NCBI RefSeq assembly: GCF_900104355.1
Contig: NZ_FNIY01000002.1
Span: 310,001 to 374,000, forward strand
Reading direction: 5' to 3'
DNA from: Phyllobacterium sp. OV277
GTDB lineage: Bacteria > Pseudomonadota > Alphaproteobacteria > Rhizobiales > Rhizobiaceae
Length of the DNA: 64,000 bases
A program made the position numbers and the translations under genes. Below, one piece after another: positions 44,194 to 53,991 of the stretch. The notes beneath the pieces were generated by a model that was not told where the DNA came from, did no database searches, and saw only the letters and a program-made list of their open reading frames with translations. How positions within the stretch are numbered: the first letter of the stretch is position 1; every line of letters begins with the position of its first letter.

Positions 44194-44396
44194 GTCCTTC
44201 TATAATTCCTTATTTCCATTGTGATTCAATGCCTTAAGTGCATTTGCACCTGCGCCAAATTTCGTGTTACGCGCCTATGCCGTTGCAGCGACCATCAAGC
44301 CAACGTAGCAAGGGAGCCGTACTGCTGTCATAGTGTTAATGTCCTTGACTTACGGGGCGAGGACTTTGCACACGCGCAACGGCACGGGAAAACCTC

Positions 44397-44771
44397 ATGT
44401 TTGATCACGTTAAATTCGGAGTCAGAGACTTTGCGGCAAGCAAGGCGTTCTACCTTGAAGCACTCAAGCCGCTCGGCGTCGCTGTTATCGCTGAGGGCCC
44501 GCCAACCTATGGCGTCGAGCTTAGCCCAGAGGGTAAGGCTTCATTATGCCTGTATCAATCCGAGGAGAAGCCGGCGCATCTGCATCTAGCGTTTACAGCC
44601 GAGAATCGCCAGCAAGTCGATGCATTTTACCGCGCCGCTCTGGAGGCAGGTGGCAAAGACAATGGTGGTCCCGGTCTGCGCCCGCACTACCATGCCAACT
44701 ACTATGCAGCCTTTGTGATTGACCCTGATGGCCATAACATCGAAGTGGTTTGCCACGTGCCCGCAGCGTAA
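44397..44771 (+). CDS. VOC-superfamily (glyoxalase-like) protein
   Basis: A 124-residue vicinal oxygen chelate protein: MFDHVKFGVRDFAASKAFYLEALKPLG, LHLAFTAENRQQVDAFY, and AAFVIDPDGHNIEVVCH. The His and Glu in DHVKF, HLHLAF and NIEVV could bind a metal. This group is common in soil bacteria, and most members lack a known substrate. It is the first gene after tRNA-Ser. Confidence 0.87.
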   Translation: MFDHVKFGVRDFAASKAFYLEALKPLGVAVIAEGPPTYGVELSPEGKASLCLYQSEEKPAHLHLAFTAENRQQVDAFYRAALEAGGKDNGGPGLRPHYHANYYAAFVIDPDGHNIEVVCHVPAA

Positions 44772-44791
44772 CGGGCCTTATCGGAAACGGT

Positions 44792-45697
44792 TCAAGTAAC
44801 GCGTACCGCATCATTTGTGCCTTCGAGATTGGAGCATTCCAACAGCAGCTCACGGAACTCTTTGAAAGCGGGCGTTCCGAAGCCCGGCCGGCTGGCGACC
44901 CATGTGTCGACCCGCATCAACGGCTTGATTGTGAAACGTGCAGCATCGGGCACGAGATCGAGCACGCTGCGTGGCAAGATGGAGAAACACGACCCGGCCG
45001 CGGTACACGCTACCATGGCATGATAGGACCCCACTTCCTGTATCCGCAGCGCCGTCCTTTTTGAACCAAAGTCCATGGCCCACTCTTCGGCCAGCATGCG
45101 GTAGGTGCAACCGGGCGCGAAAGCGGCAAGGGCACGCGGCTTGATCTCTTGCGAATGCTGGATCTCGGGATGCCCCGGCGGCAGCAGCAATACCAATTCC
45201 TCACGAAATACCGGAACCTTATCCAAGACATTTGGCGCGAGCCACCACTCACCTTCAGGCACCGCGATCAGCGCACAGTCGATTTGGTGAGCAAGGAGCG
45301 CGTCGATGAGCTGCCGGGTTGGTGCTGTCGAAAGGTCGATGGTGACCTGCGGCCATCGCATGTTGAACGCGGCGAGCGGCATGGGCAAACGCGTGGCGGC
45401 GGTTGACTCCATCGAACCGAGGCGCAGGACACCGAGTGGTGCGAGAGGATTAACCGTTTGCTGCGCCTCATCAGCCAGATTCAGGAGGCGCTCTGCATAA
45501 TCCAGATAGGTTGCACCTTCGGTGGTAAGATCCATACGCTTCTTGTCTCTCTGGAATAAAGGCACACCGATTTCCGCCTCCAGCTGCTGGATTCGGGTCG
45601 TGACATTTGAAGGCACGCGACCCAGTAATTCAGCCGCTCGGGTGACACTCTGCTCTCGGGCGACCGCGCGGAAAACAGCAAGCGATGCAAGGTCCAT
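44792..45697 (-). CDS. LysR-family transcriptional regulator
   Basis: A 301-residue LTTR: helix-turn-helix at residues 1-60 (FRAVAREQSVTRAAELLGRVPSNVTTRIQQLEAEIG) and a periplasmic-binding-like effector domain. The start at 45697 follows GGAGAATTTT; an ATG four codons earlier has no ribosome binding site. It is divergent from the nitronate monooxygenase gene, so it probably controls that gene in response to a nitroalkane or related compound. Confidence 0.9.
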   Translation of the reverse strand: MDLASLAVFRAVAREQSVTRAAELLGRVPSNVTTRIQQLEAEIGVPLFQRDKKRMDLTTEGATYLDYAERLLNLADEAQQTVNPLAPLGVLRLGSMESTAATRLPMPLAAFNMRWPQVTIDLSTAPTRQLIDALLAHQIDCALIAVPEGEWWLAPNVLDKVPVFREELVLLLPPGHPEIQHSQEIKPRALAAFAPGCTYRMLAEEWAMDFGSKRTALRIQEVGSYHAMVACTAAGSCFSILPRSVLDLVPDAARFTIKPLMRVDTWVASRPGFGTPAFKEFRELLLECSNLEGTNDAVRVT

Positions 45698-45731
45698 AAA
45701 ATTCTCCATTGCAGAATAACTCTTAATATGT

Positions 45732-45748
45732 ATTCTTTATATAAGAAT
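45732..45748. promoter_or_regulatory. Candidate LysR box
   Basis: ATTCTT and AAGAAT flank TATAT, a perfect inverted repeat in the 100-bp divergent gap. A second symmetric pair, AGAATA (45713) and TATTCT (45731), overlaps it. The fit to the T-n11-A pattern makes it a plausible regulator site. Confidence 0.5.
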
Positions 45749-45797
45749 TAAAGTCAATCATTCTCCAAATGAAATATGTTACACGAGGGATAAGCGC

Positions 45798-46850
45798 ATG
45801 CTCAAAGCACTGGGAGTCCAGCTTCCTATTGTCCAGGCGCCTATGGCCGGGGTTTCCACTCCCGCTCTTGCTGCGGCAGTTTCCAATGCAGGCGGACTGG
45901 GATCACTCGGGATCGGAGCCAGCACGGTGGCACAGGCCCGTCAGGCGATGGAAGAAACGCGCGCGCTGACTTCCCGGCCCTTCAATGTGAATGTCTTTTG
46001 CCACGAGCCAGCCCGCCGGGATGCCGGGGTCGAAACCAATTGGCTGAAATATCTCGCCCCTCTTTTCATGGAATTCGGCATTGAGGCACCGGTTACGCTG
46101 GATGAAATCTATAAGACCGTCCTTGCGGACGAAGATGCGTTTCGCATGCTGCTCCATGAATGTCCGGCGGTCATAAGCTTTCATTTTGGCTTGCCTAGCC
46201 CCGACAAGATTTCTGCTTTCCGCAAAGCCGGTATCAAGATGCTGGCGACTGCGACCAGCCTGTCCGAAGCCAAAGCGATTGAGGGAGCCGGGATTGATGG
46301 AATAGTGGCGCAGGGAATTGAAGCTGGCGGCCATCGCGGCATTTTCGACCCGCAAGAGGTGGACGAGAGGCTGAGTACGTCGGTTCTCGTCCGATTGCTT
46401 GTCACCCGGACCAGCTTGCCCGTGATTGCGGCAGGCGGGATCATGGATGGCGCAGGCATCAGGGCATCGCTCGATCTGGGAGCGACTGCTGCACAGCTCG
46501 GAACAGCATTCATCCTATGCCCGGAATCCGCAGCAAATGCCAGTTATCGGGAATATCTCAAGAGTGACCGAGCCACTATCACGCGGTTGACGTCGGTTCT
46601 GTCAGGACGCCCGGCGCGGGGCATTGTCAACCGTTTCATTGCGCATTGCGAGGCGGCCGGAAGCCCGATACCCGCGCCCTATCCGGTAGCATATGACCTT
46701 GCAAAGCGGCTTCATGCTGGCGCGGCTAAACATGGCAACAACGAGTTTGCCGCCCAGTGGGCTGGCCAGGGAGCGCCAATGGCGCGCGAACTGCCCGCCG
46801 CACAGCTGGTAAAAGTTCTTGCCGATGAGTTGCAAGCTGCGGGTCATTGA
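45798..46850 (+). CDS. Nitronate monooxygenase-family protein
   Basis: A 350-residue FMN-dependent TIM barrel. It has [30 protein letters not shown] at the N-terminus, the catalytic His loop [20 protein letters not shown] and [12 protein letters not shown]. Class I enzymes oxidise propionate 3-nitronate and related nitronates. It is divergent from and probably regulated by the LysR gene. Confidence 0.88.
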   Translation: MLKALGVQLPIVQAPMAGVSTPALAAAVSNAGGLGSLGIGASTVAQARQAMEETRALTSRPFNVNVFCHEPARRDAGVETNWLKYLAPLFMEFGIEAPVTLDEIYKTVLADEDAFRMLLHECPAVISFHFGLPSPDKISAFRKAGIKMLATATSLSEAKAIEGAGIDGIVAQGIEAGGHRGIFDPQEVDERLSTSVLVRLLVTRTSLPVIAAGGIMDGAGIRASLDLGATAAQLGTAFILCPESAANASYREYLKSDRATITRLTSVLSGRPARGIVNRFIAHCEAAGSPIPAPYPVAYDLAKRLHAGAAKHGNNEFAAQWAGQGAPMARELPAAQLVKVLADELQAAGH

Positions 46851-47014
46851 TTGCTTTGCCTCGATGGTCAAGTCGTTCTGTAGCCTGCATCTGCATCTCC
46901 CGGATGGTCATCCACTTGTCAGATAGTTGCGATAAGAAGGCGAAAAGGCGTTGGTGCGGCCGCGGATTTCGAGGTGCTCAGAGCCATGGCATCGGCAGGA
47001 TTGGAGACGCGATC

Positions 47015-48415
47015 ATGAAGTATATTCTCGCGGGTTCGAAAGTGCTGACCGGTTTCGCACTGTTGTGCTCGGTGGTTTTTGCGCTGAATACCCAGCGAGT
47101 GGCCGAGGCGCAAAGCGCTTCCGCTGCCGTGAGCCAAAAAAATTTCCCAACTCTGGATGGTAAGCCACCGCTGATTGTCGGACATCGGGGCCTACCTGGG
47201 TTAGTACCGGAAGAGACCGAGGCGTCGTATGATCTTGCTGCGGCTCTGGGAACAGACGCCCTCGAAGAGGACTTGCATCTGACCAAGGATTGCATGTTGG
47301 TTGCACGCCATAATCCATGGTTGAGCGACAATACCAACATCGCTGAGGTGGCAAAGAGCAATCCTGATGTTGCGGCCCGCAAGCGCACGGTGCCGGGTGT
47401 CCCGGTTAAGGTGAAGTGGGCGCAAACTCCGACCAGCGGGCCAGCAGAATATCTCACCGATCTCACCAATCCGGCGGATGCCAAATCGGTGCTGAAATCC
47501 CTGATCGTTGATGGCGAAGACCACACCAGTGATTGGTCGATTACCGATTTCACCATGGCGGAACTGAAGAACTGGATTGCCGGTACGACTTTTGATGCAG
47601 CCAATGAACGACCAAAGGTTTTCAATGGCAAATTCCCGGTCCTCAGCTTTCAGGAGATCATCGATATCGCCAAGGCAAAGGCCAAGGAAACCGGTCGCAC
47701 GATCGCCGTCTATCCGGAAACCAAGAATCCGACATGGAACAATGCGCAGGCCATCGCCAATGGTTGCGGAGCGCCGGGTAGCCGCCCGCTTGAGGACGCC
47801 GTGATGAAGATCATCAAGGATAACGGCCTCGATTCAAAGGACGCACCGATTCTGGTGCAGAGTTTTGAACCAAGCAGTCTGAAATATATGCATGATCACG
47901 GACTGCAGACCAGACTGGTCCAGCTTATTGATGCCGACGGCGTTGATTTCAAAACCGGCAAGGTTCTCTATGACGACATCACCAATTCCCGCCCTTTCGA
48001 CTGGACAGTCTCCGGCGATCCGCGCTGGTTTGATGCCATGCTGACCCCCGAAGGCCTCGCTGAGATCAAGTCCTATGCCGACGGCATCGGCCCGTGGAAA
48101 CCTCAGATCGTGCCTCTCAAGATCTCGCCATGGAAAGAGACCAACGCAGATGGCACGCCTTTCAAGGGATCAACGCCCGAAGCCTCGACTCAAGATGCCA
48201 CCAGCCTGATCGCCGATGCACATAAGGCTGGTCTGTTCGTGCATGTCTTCACCTTTCGCAACGAAAAGAAATATCTGGCCGTCGATTACCACGGTGATCC
48301 CAGCCTCGAATATCTCAAGTTCTTTCATTTGGGCGTGGATGGCGTCTTCACCGACTTCACACCCACCGGGGTGAGTGCGCGCGTCACTTACCTGCAGGAA
48401 CCGGGATTGCAATAA
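47015..48415 (+). CDS. glpQ: Exported glycerophosphodiester phosphodiesterase
   Basis: A 466-residue protein with a Sec signal (cleavage near VAEAQ, about residue 33). The GDPD TIM barrel has the HRG start (IVGHRGLPGLVPEETEASYDLA), the EEDLHLTKD metal site, ARHNPWL, and a late GVDGVFTDFT. It releases glycerol-3-phosphate from deacylated phospholipids in the periplasm. The start at 47015 follows GGAG; the longer open frame from 46847 has an unlikely leader. The PAP2 phosphatase gene follows 109 bp later, making a phosphate-scavenging pair. Confidence 0.88.
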   Translation: MKYILAGSKVLTGFALLCSVVFALNTQRVAEAQSASAAVSQKNFPTLDGKPPLIVGHRGLPGLVPEETEASYDLAAALGTDALEEDLHLTKDCMLVARHNPWLSDNTNIAEVAKSNPDVAARKRTVPGVPVKVKWAQTPTSGPAEYLTDLTNPADAKSVLKSLIVDGEDHTSDWSITDFTMAELKNWIAGTTFDAANERPKVFNGKFPVLSFQEIIDIAKAKAKETGRTIAVYPETKNPTWNNAQAIANGCGAPGSRPLEDAVMKIIKDNGLDSKDAPILVQSFEPSSLKYMHDHGLQTRLVQLIDADGVDFKTGKVLYDDITNSRPFDWTVSGDPRWFDAMLTPEGLAEIKSYADGIGPWKPQIVPLKISPWKETNADGTPFKGSTPEASTQDATSLIADAHKAGLFVHVFTFRNEKKYLAVDYHGDPSLEYLKFFHLGVDGVFTDFTPTGVSARVTYLQEPGLQ

Positions 48416-48524
48416 GCAGCTTGACCAGGAATAGCGTCCATTTACAAATTATGAATTTCAACCTCCGAGCCACGTCAACCATCGTCAAGGGTTTGACAAA
48501 GCTACATCCAATAGGAGTTTAGCC

Positions 48525-49892
48525 TTGCGTATATTTAATTTATTCGTCATCAGCCTCGGGCTTGGTCTGGTATCTGCGACCCACGCGGAGGCTCAGACAG
48601 TATCCAATATTGCTGTCCTGAAAGGACTTTCGCCGCTGACCGTGCTGGGAAAATCGGCAAATGGCAAAGCAGCATTGTCTTCGAACTACGCTGTTACAGG
48701 CGGAATACAGACAGGCGACATTCGTCAGGCGACTTTGTTGCCCTTTACCGAACAACAACAACAAGCACTCAGAGACGCCTTCATCACCGATGGCAATCTG
48801 GCCCAACTGGCAGATGGACTTGGCACCACTTTGGGCGGGGCCTATGTGGCGCGCGCACATTATCAGGATCGTGAGCATTTTACGAATGTGTCGCAGGCCG
48901 TGGCAGATCTGATCGCCTACACCAACGCGACGACGGCCCCCGACTCCAATTCGGGAAAGTATTTCTTCGCGAACACCACGACGGATGGCAAGAATCCGGT
49001 CTCGGCGGAAGCCTTGGAAATCCTGCAGAAGATTGGCGGCAGCGTTGATGTTTTCGGCACCAATTACGGCCGCCCAGCCGGTAGTCCCGGAGCCGATGCC
49101 TTTGGTGATTCTCGTCCGTTCCAGACGCAGCCACAGACTCTCGCTATCATCGGCCGGGACTATCTTGGCGTACCGGCGAACAATACCGTCTACAATCGCG
49201 GACCGGTCATGAACCTGACCGACAGCCCTTCTTTCCCCAGCGGGCATACGACTTACGGCTATATGGGGTCCATTCTGCTGGCCGTACTGGTGCCGCAGAG
49301 ATACCCGCAAATGATAACGCGCGCATCGGAATATGGTAATGACCGCATCCTCATGGGTGCGCATTATGCCATGGATGTTCTCGCAGGACGCACCCTCGCA
49401 ACCTACGATTTGGCGCATCTGCTTGCCAATGACAGCGCCTATACAGGGCAAACTCTGAAGAATGCTCCTGTCATCAAGGACTATCAGGCGGCGGTGAAAA
49501 CAGCGCAAGCCGAGTTGACCGAGGCACTCAAGGCGGGCTGCGGTGCCGAAATTCGCTCCTGTGCGCACGACGATACGAGCCGGTTCAGTGACCCTGCCAT
49601 AAACCAGTCGGCCTATGATGCCACCCAGACCTATGGGCTGCCTGTCGTCTATCCGGAGAATTTTGGTGTGAAAGAGGACGTCAATAAACTGGCACCCGAG
49701 GCCGGCTACCTGCTGACCACGGCATTCCCGTCCCTGACACTCGAAGAAGCCAACCAGATCCTGACGGCCACTGAAGGTCCTGGCGGCGGTTTCCTGGATA
49801 ATGGCTCGTCATTTGGCGTCTATTCGCGGCTCAATCTATATGCGGCATCTTTGGCTGCGATGGAGCTGTCTGAACGCAAAAAGGTACAGTAA
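48525..49892 (+). CDS. Exported PAP2-type acid phosphatase
   Basis: A 455-residue protein from a TTG start backed by AGGAG eight bases upstream. It has a Sec signal (cleavage after AEA, about residue 23). The PAP2 core motifs are PSFPSGHTTYG and RILMGAHYAMDVLAGR (the RX5HX3D form). It is longer than class A nonspecific acid phosphatases, with an extra C-terminal part of about 130 residues. It would free phosphate from monoesters, including the glycerol phosphate made by the GDPD upstream. Confidence 0.88.
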   Translation: MRIFNLFVISLGLGLVSATHAEAQTVSNIAVLKGLSPLTVLGKSANGKAALSSNYAVTGGIQTGDIRQATLLPFTEQQQQALRDAFITDGNLAQLADGLGTTLGGAYVARAHYQDREHFTNVSQAVADLIAYTNATTAPDSNSGKYFFANTTTDGKNPVSAEALEILQKIGGSVDVFGTNYGRPAGSPGADAFGDSRPFQTQPQTLAIIGRDYLGVPANNTVYNRGPVMNLTDSPSFPSGHTTYGYMGSILLAVLVPQRYPQMITRASEYGNDRILMGAHYAMDVLAGRTLATYDLAHLLANDSAYTGQTLKNAPVIKDYQAAVKTAQAELTEALKAGCGAEIRSCAHDDTSRFSDPAINQSAYDATQTYGLPVVYPENFGVKEDVNKLAPEAGYLLTTAFPSLTLEEANQILTATEGPGGGFLDNGSSFGVYSRLNLYAASLAAMELSERKKVQ

Positions 49893-49974
49893 GGTTAGTC
49901 GTTATTTTTCCAGGTGACGAATTTCGTCAAGCACCAACGGTCTTGATCGGACGTGCGTCATATCCCTGCATATC

Positions 49975-50009
49975 TGCCCCTTGATGCGCGACGCGTTCAT
50001 CAAGGGGCA
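49975..50009 (+). terminator. Hairpin after the PAP2 phosphatase
   Basis: A perfect 12-bp stem TGCCCCTTGATG / CATCAAGGGGCA with an 11-base loop. There is little T-run after it, so it may be a Rho-assisted terminator or a structured spacer. Confidence 0.55.
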
Positions 50010-50318
50010 AACATTGTCTTATCCATTACATTGCCAGGTTTGCGGCGGGCATGTTTGGGACCATGCATTTGATACGGAGGATTGTCTCGCAGAAGACCAT
50101 GAATGCCCCTCAGCGTCATCTCCCCAGCCGCACGCAGGCTTAGACTGAACGGCCGTAGAGTAGAGCCAGACGGTGCGAGCCCCGATCTCGAACAGGTAAC
50201 GCGGCTCTTGTAAGTCGGCGAACCTCTGCTCTCCCCCGAGACCAAGTGCCGATCTAACCGCTCCATTGCATCGTTCCGTTCGATGAGGTTGACGGTCTAT
50301 CGCTACGATGATTTAATT

Positions 50319-50334
50319 AACCGACCGAACGGTT
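50319..50334. promoter_or_regulatory. Candidate repressor operator before the acylase gene
   Basis: AACCG and CGGTT flank six bases, directly downstream of a promoter-like pair (TTGACG, 17 bases, TTTAAT). The shape is usual for TetR-family repressors. No TetR gene is in the window, so a regulator elsewhere would be needed. Confidence 0.5.
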
Positions 50335-50403
50335 TATTATATAGCATTTGCCATCGAACCGAGTTTTCACAACCTGAAAACGTTCTGGGAGGAACATACT
50401 GCG

Positions 50404-52776
50404 ATGAAGACTGGCTACAACCTGCGCAAGCTTTTTCTGGCTTTCGGCCTCTCGGGCCTGTCTATGGCCCCGACATATGCACAATCTAATGTTGAGATTT
50501 TGCGCGATGACTGGGGTGTCCCACACGTATATTCAGCTGATGTATATGGATTATATGCCGGGTTTGGCTATGTCGTAGCGCAAGATCGCTTATTCCAAAT
50601 GGAGATGGCAAAGCGCTCTGTGCTGGGGACCGTATCGGAAGTTCTCGGGATCGACCGTTTACCGTATGACATACAAACACGTGCCAATTTCAGTCATGCC
50701 GAGATTAAACAGCAGATTGAACAATTAAACCCGGAAGAGCGCGCAATCCTCAAGGGATATGCTGCTGGCTACAATCGTCGCGTCCACGAGGTATTGGCTT
50801 CCCCCGATACGTTGCTGCCAAAAGAGTTCTCCGATTTCGGCATCACCCCCACAACTTGGACCGATTTTGATGTGGCGATGATCTATGTCGGCACGATGGC
50901 CGGACGCTTCTCGCATTATAGCACAGAACTGGCGAACGCTAAGCTTCTGGCGGCGCTCGAGAAGCAGCACGGAAGTGAAAAAGCCAAGGCTCTTTTCGAG
51001 CAGATGTTCTGGCTTGAGGATCCGCTGGCGCCAACGACTGTTCCCAAAGGCGAACAGTACAAGAAGGCGGAAACTCTGAAACTGGACGGAATTCGCTTTG
51101 CAGACCTGCTCGACTCGACGGTTCCTGGTGGAGATGACATGCGGCCACGCGCCAGTAACATTTGGATTGTAGGTCCCAAAAAGACAATCGACGGCAGCAC
51201 CATTCTGGTCAATGGTCCGCAGTTCGACAATTTCAATCCTTCTTATGTGTTTAGTATCGGACTCCATGGAGCCGGTTTCGATCTGACGGGAAACACGCCT
51301 TTTGCCGTGCCGAATGTGTTGTTTGGAACGAATGGTAAGATTGCATGGGGAGCCACCGCCGGACCGCTGGATGTAAACGATTACTTCAAGCTCGATTTGA
51401 ATCCACAGAATTCAACGAAATACCGCGTCGGGCACAATTGGGTCGATATGCACCCACGCAAGGAGACGTTTCACGTCAAAGGCTCTCCGGATGTAGAGAC
51501 GACGGTATATGAATCGGAATACGGGGTTGTCAGCCTCATCGATAAAAAGTCGAACTCAGCTTATGCCTTCAAGCGCAGTTGGAAAGGCAAGGAGATCCAG
51601 ACCCTTTTTGCCTGGATCAATTCGACCAAAGCTCAAACATTCAATGAGTGGCTCGCTCAGGCACGGAAAGTTGCGACCACCATCAACTGGTACTACGCTG
51701 ATCGTGAGGGCAACATCGGATATGTTTCCCCTGGGCTATTGCCGATCCGCTCGCCACAACAGGATATCAGGCTGCCCGCGAAAGGGGATGGCACCCAAGA
51801 TTGGTCAGGTACTCAACCGTTCGCCAACGTTCCAAAGACCTACAACCCGAGCCAAAACTATATTGCCAATTGGAACAATCGATCAGCTCACGGCGCGGTT
51901 GCAACCGTTGAGGGTAGCGGCTGGGGATCGGCTGATCGTGTCCTTGAAATTACCACGCGGCTGGAAAGCAAAGACAAGCTCACGCCTCAAGAAGTTTGGG
52001 ACATCAATCGACAGATCAGCTTTCTGGACGTCAACGCCCGCTATTTCCTCCCCTATATTTTGGATGCCACCAAGGACGTGGCTGACAATGACCCAAGGCA
52101 ACCCATGATTGCAGCATTGAAGGCGTGGGACGGCCAGCAGCTTCGCGGTGCGGATGGGCGCGCGACGACACCCGCAGTGGCAATTTTCCGCCGTTGGCTG
52201 GAAACAATGGTCAGGGATGTGCTGCTGGATGACAGTCCCATCATTCCGGCAACTATCCAATATGGCCGCATTTCGCGAGCCGCGCAGATACTTCATAACG
52301 CGATGCTGGCCGACAAGGCTGGCGTGCCCCAGACCTATGATTTCTTCAATGGCGCGGATGCTAAAGGGCGTCAACAGATCATTCTTTCGGCGCTGGAGAA
52401 AACGGGCAACAGCCTCAAGGACGAATATTCCAGTGGCGATGTCAGCAATTGGCGTGTTCCTCTTCCCCAGCATGTATTCGAAACCTCGAACTATATGGGC
52501 ATTCCTCAGGCTAATCCCGATGAGGGCAAGGCAATCGCTACGAGCATGAATCGCGGCACGCAAAGCGACATGGTCACGTTCCGCGATGGGAAAGTCAGTT
52601 TTTGCGCCGTCACCCCTCCGGGCCAAAGCGGCTTTATCGACCCAACCGGCAAACGGTCCCCACATTATGAAGATCAACTGGATCTTTATCAGCGCTTCGA
52701 GTGCCGTCCGCAGGCGTTCTTGCGAGCAGATGTGGAAAAGGCCGCTCGGGAGACCATCCGGTTTCGGATCGAATAA
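50404..52776 (+). CDS. Penicillin G acylase homologue (Ntn hydrolase)
   Basis: A 790-residue precursor with a Sec signal (cleavage after TYAQ, about residue 27), an alpha chain and a beta chain. The autocatalytic nucleophile is Ser251 in RPRASNIWIVG. The beta chain opening (SNIWIVG, then VNGPQF, IGLHGAGFDLTGNTPFA and FGTNGKIAWG) closely follows true penicillin G acylases. In this family it cuts phenylacetyl amides; AHL acylases are more distant. An AraC regulator and an MFS exporter follow. The codon use looks more AT-rich than its surroundings, suggesting transfer. Real substrate unproven. Confidence 0.88.
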   Translation: MKTGYNLRKLFLAFGLSGLSMAPTYAQSNVEILRDDWGVPHVYSADVYGLYAGFGYVVAQDRLFQMEMAKRSVLGTVSEVLGIDRLPYDIQTRANFSHAEIKQQIEQLNPEERAILKGYAAGYNRRVHEVLASPDTLLPKEFSDFGITPTTWTDFDVAMIYVGTMAGRFSHYSTELANAKLLAALEKQHGSEKAKALFEQMFWLEDPLAPTTVPKGEQYKKAETLKLDGIRFADLLDSTVPGGDDMRPRASNIWIVGPKKTIDGSTILVNGPQFDNFNPSYVFSIGLHGAGFDLTGNTPFAVPNVLFGTNGKIAWGATAGPLDVNDYFKLDLNPQNSTKYRVGHNWVDMHPRKETFHVKGSPDVETTVYESEYGVVSLIDKKSNSAYAFKRSWKGKEIQTLFAWINSTKAQTFNEWLAQARKVATTINWYYADREGNIGYVSPGLLPIRSPQQDIRLPAKGDGTQDWSGTQPFANVPKTYNPSQNYIANWNNRSAHGAVATVEGSGWGSADRVLEITTRLESKDKLTPQEVWDINRQISFLDVNARYFLPYILDATKDVADNDPRQPMIAALKAWDGQQLRGADGRATTPAVAIFRRWLETMVRDVLLDDSPIIPATIQYGRISRAAQILHNAMLADKAGVPQTYDFFNGADAKGRQQIILSALEKTGNSLKDEYSSGDVSNWRVPLPQHVFETSNYMGIPQANPDEGKAIATSMNRGTQSDMVTFRDGKVSFCAVTPPGQSGFIDPTGKRSPHYEDQLDLYQRFECRPQAFLRADVEKAARETIRFRIE

Positions 52777-52942
52777 AGCGACGAAATTATTCTGCCGAGG
52801 AAGACCAGATGGGGAGCAGGTAATGCCAATCGAAAAATTGCGGGGAAAATCCTGCGATGGCCTTATCAGCGACTGAAAAGGCGATTGTATAGAAGAATGG
52901 TCTCCACTTGCTTGCCGGACGTCCTGCATATATATTGACGAA

Positions 52943-53932
52943 ATGCTTGACCATCCGTCCCGACCATCTTCACCACCGCACATCCCGATGGATGCGCTCA
53001 GCGAAGTCCTGCAAGACTTTCGCATGAACGGCGTCAACTATGGGCGCTGTGAGCTGCGACATCCATGGAGCTTCGCCTTTCCGCAACAACAGCTGCTGCG
53101 TTTTTACTTTGTCAGCAAGGGTCCATGCTGGATTCATACAGAGGTGCAAGGCTGGCAGGAGTTGCACGATGGCGATCTGGTGTTGCTGCCGCAAGGCATC
53201 GCCCATCAGCTGGCCAGCGCGCCTGATGTTGTGGGCGACTCACTCGAGAGTTGCCAGGTAACCAAGTTGGGAAGCAATGTCAGCGAAGTGGTGCGGGAAG
53301 GAACGGGCGCGGCAAGCACCCTTTTCTGCGGCTCCATGGCCTTGGGCGCCTGTGCACTCAATCCCCTGATCACTTTGATGCCGCCAATCATCAAGGGCTG
53401 CGACGTGGCTGGCAATGACCCGATTGTTGGCCCCTTGCTCGCGGCTATGACGGTTGAGGCTGCACAACCCCAGATGGGTAGCGCCACTATCTTATCACGC
53501 ATGGCGGACCTGCTCACAGCGCGACTCATCCGTTGCTGGGTCAATTGTACCGGAGCCCCGACCACCGGTTGGCTCGCCGCCATCCGTGACCCCCATATTG
53601 GCCGCGTTCTGGCAGCCATGCACCGGGACCCCGGCCATAACTGGACACTTGAAAACCTTGCTGGCCTTGCGGGCCAATCGCGCACGATTTTCGCTGAGCG
53701 CTTCAGTGCTGTTTTAGGAGAAGGCGCGGCACGTTATCTTGCCCGTCTGCGTATGCAGCTTGCCCGCGAGTTGCTGGGCCAAAGCGGCATGTCGGTTGCC
53801 GAGGTCGCTACCCGTTTGGGCTATGAATCCGAAGCATCCTTCGCACGCGCCTTCAAGCGCATCACCAGCGTCTCGCCAGGTGTTGTGCGCCGCACAATTT
53901 CCGGACGAACGGACATGGATTTCGGATTTTAA
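52943..53932 (+). CDS. AraC-family transcriptional regulator
   Basis: A 329-residue protein. The N-terminal cupin domain (about residues 30-180, with WIHTEVQGWQELHDGDLVLLPQG) is of the AraC_binding/Cupin_6 type. The C-terminal double helix-turn-helix (about 225-320) has LENLAGLAGQSRTIFAERF and VAEVATRLGYESEASFARAFKRITSVSPG. It lies upstream of the MFS gene and downstream of the acylase, and may control either or both. Confidence 0.9.
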   Translation: MLDHPSRPSSPPHIPMDALSEVLQDFRMNGVNYGRCELRHPWSFAFPQQQLLRFYFVSKGPCWIHTEVQGWQELHDGDLVLLPQGIAHQLASAPDVVGDSLESCQVTKLGSNVSEVVREGTGAASTLFCGSMALGACALNPLITLMPPIIKGCDVAGNDPIVGPLLAAMTVEAAQPQMGSATILSRMADLLTARLIRCWVNCTGAPTTGWLAAIRDPHIGRVLAAMHRDPGHNWTLENLAGLAGQSRTIFAERFSAVLGEGAARYLARLRMQLARELLGQSGMSVAEVATRLGYESEASFARAFKRITSVSPGVVRRTISGRTDMDFGF

Positions 53933-53967
53933 GATACATATCATCCGGGTCGACTCGTCTATAAAGT

Positions 53968-53984
53968 TCTCCAAACCTTGGAGA
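53968..53984 (+). promoter_or_regulatory. Inverted repeat containing the MFS ribosome binding site
   Basis: TCTCCAA and TTGGAGA flank ACC, seven perfect base pairs. The GGAG of the right arm (53980-53983) is the Shine-Dalgarno sequence for the ATG at 53992. Folding in mRNA would hide it; as DNA it could be a regulator site. Confidence 0.7.
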
Positions 53985-53991
53985 TACTTCA

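Larger units (their letters stand above)
49893..50403. other. 511-bp spacer: hairpin, promoter and operator, no gene
   Basis: No convincing gene. It holds a 12-bp stem at 49975-50009, a promoter-like TTGACG (50289-50294) with TTTAAT (50312-50317), and an AACCG/CGGTT inverted repeat at 50319-50334. The middle (50010-50280) shows nothing recognisable. Confidence 0.6.

Noticed and set aside
46900-46945. A Pho box before the GDPD gene
   Set aside because: TTGTCAG and TTGCGAT are 11 bases apart, but only nine of fourteen positions fit the consensus, too weak to call.
50000-50266. An 88-codon minus-strand frame in the spacer before the acylase
   Set aside because: No ribosome binding site, no recognisable domain, and a Ser/Arg-rich composition typical of spurious frames.
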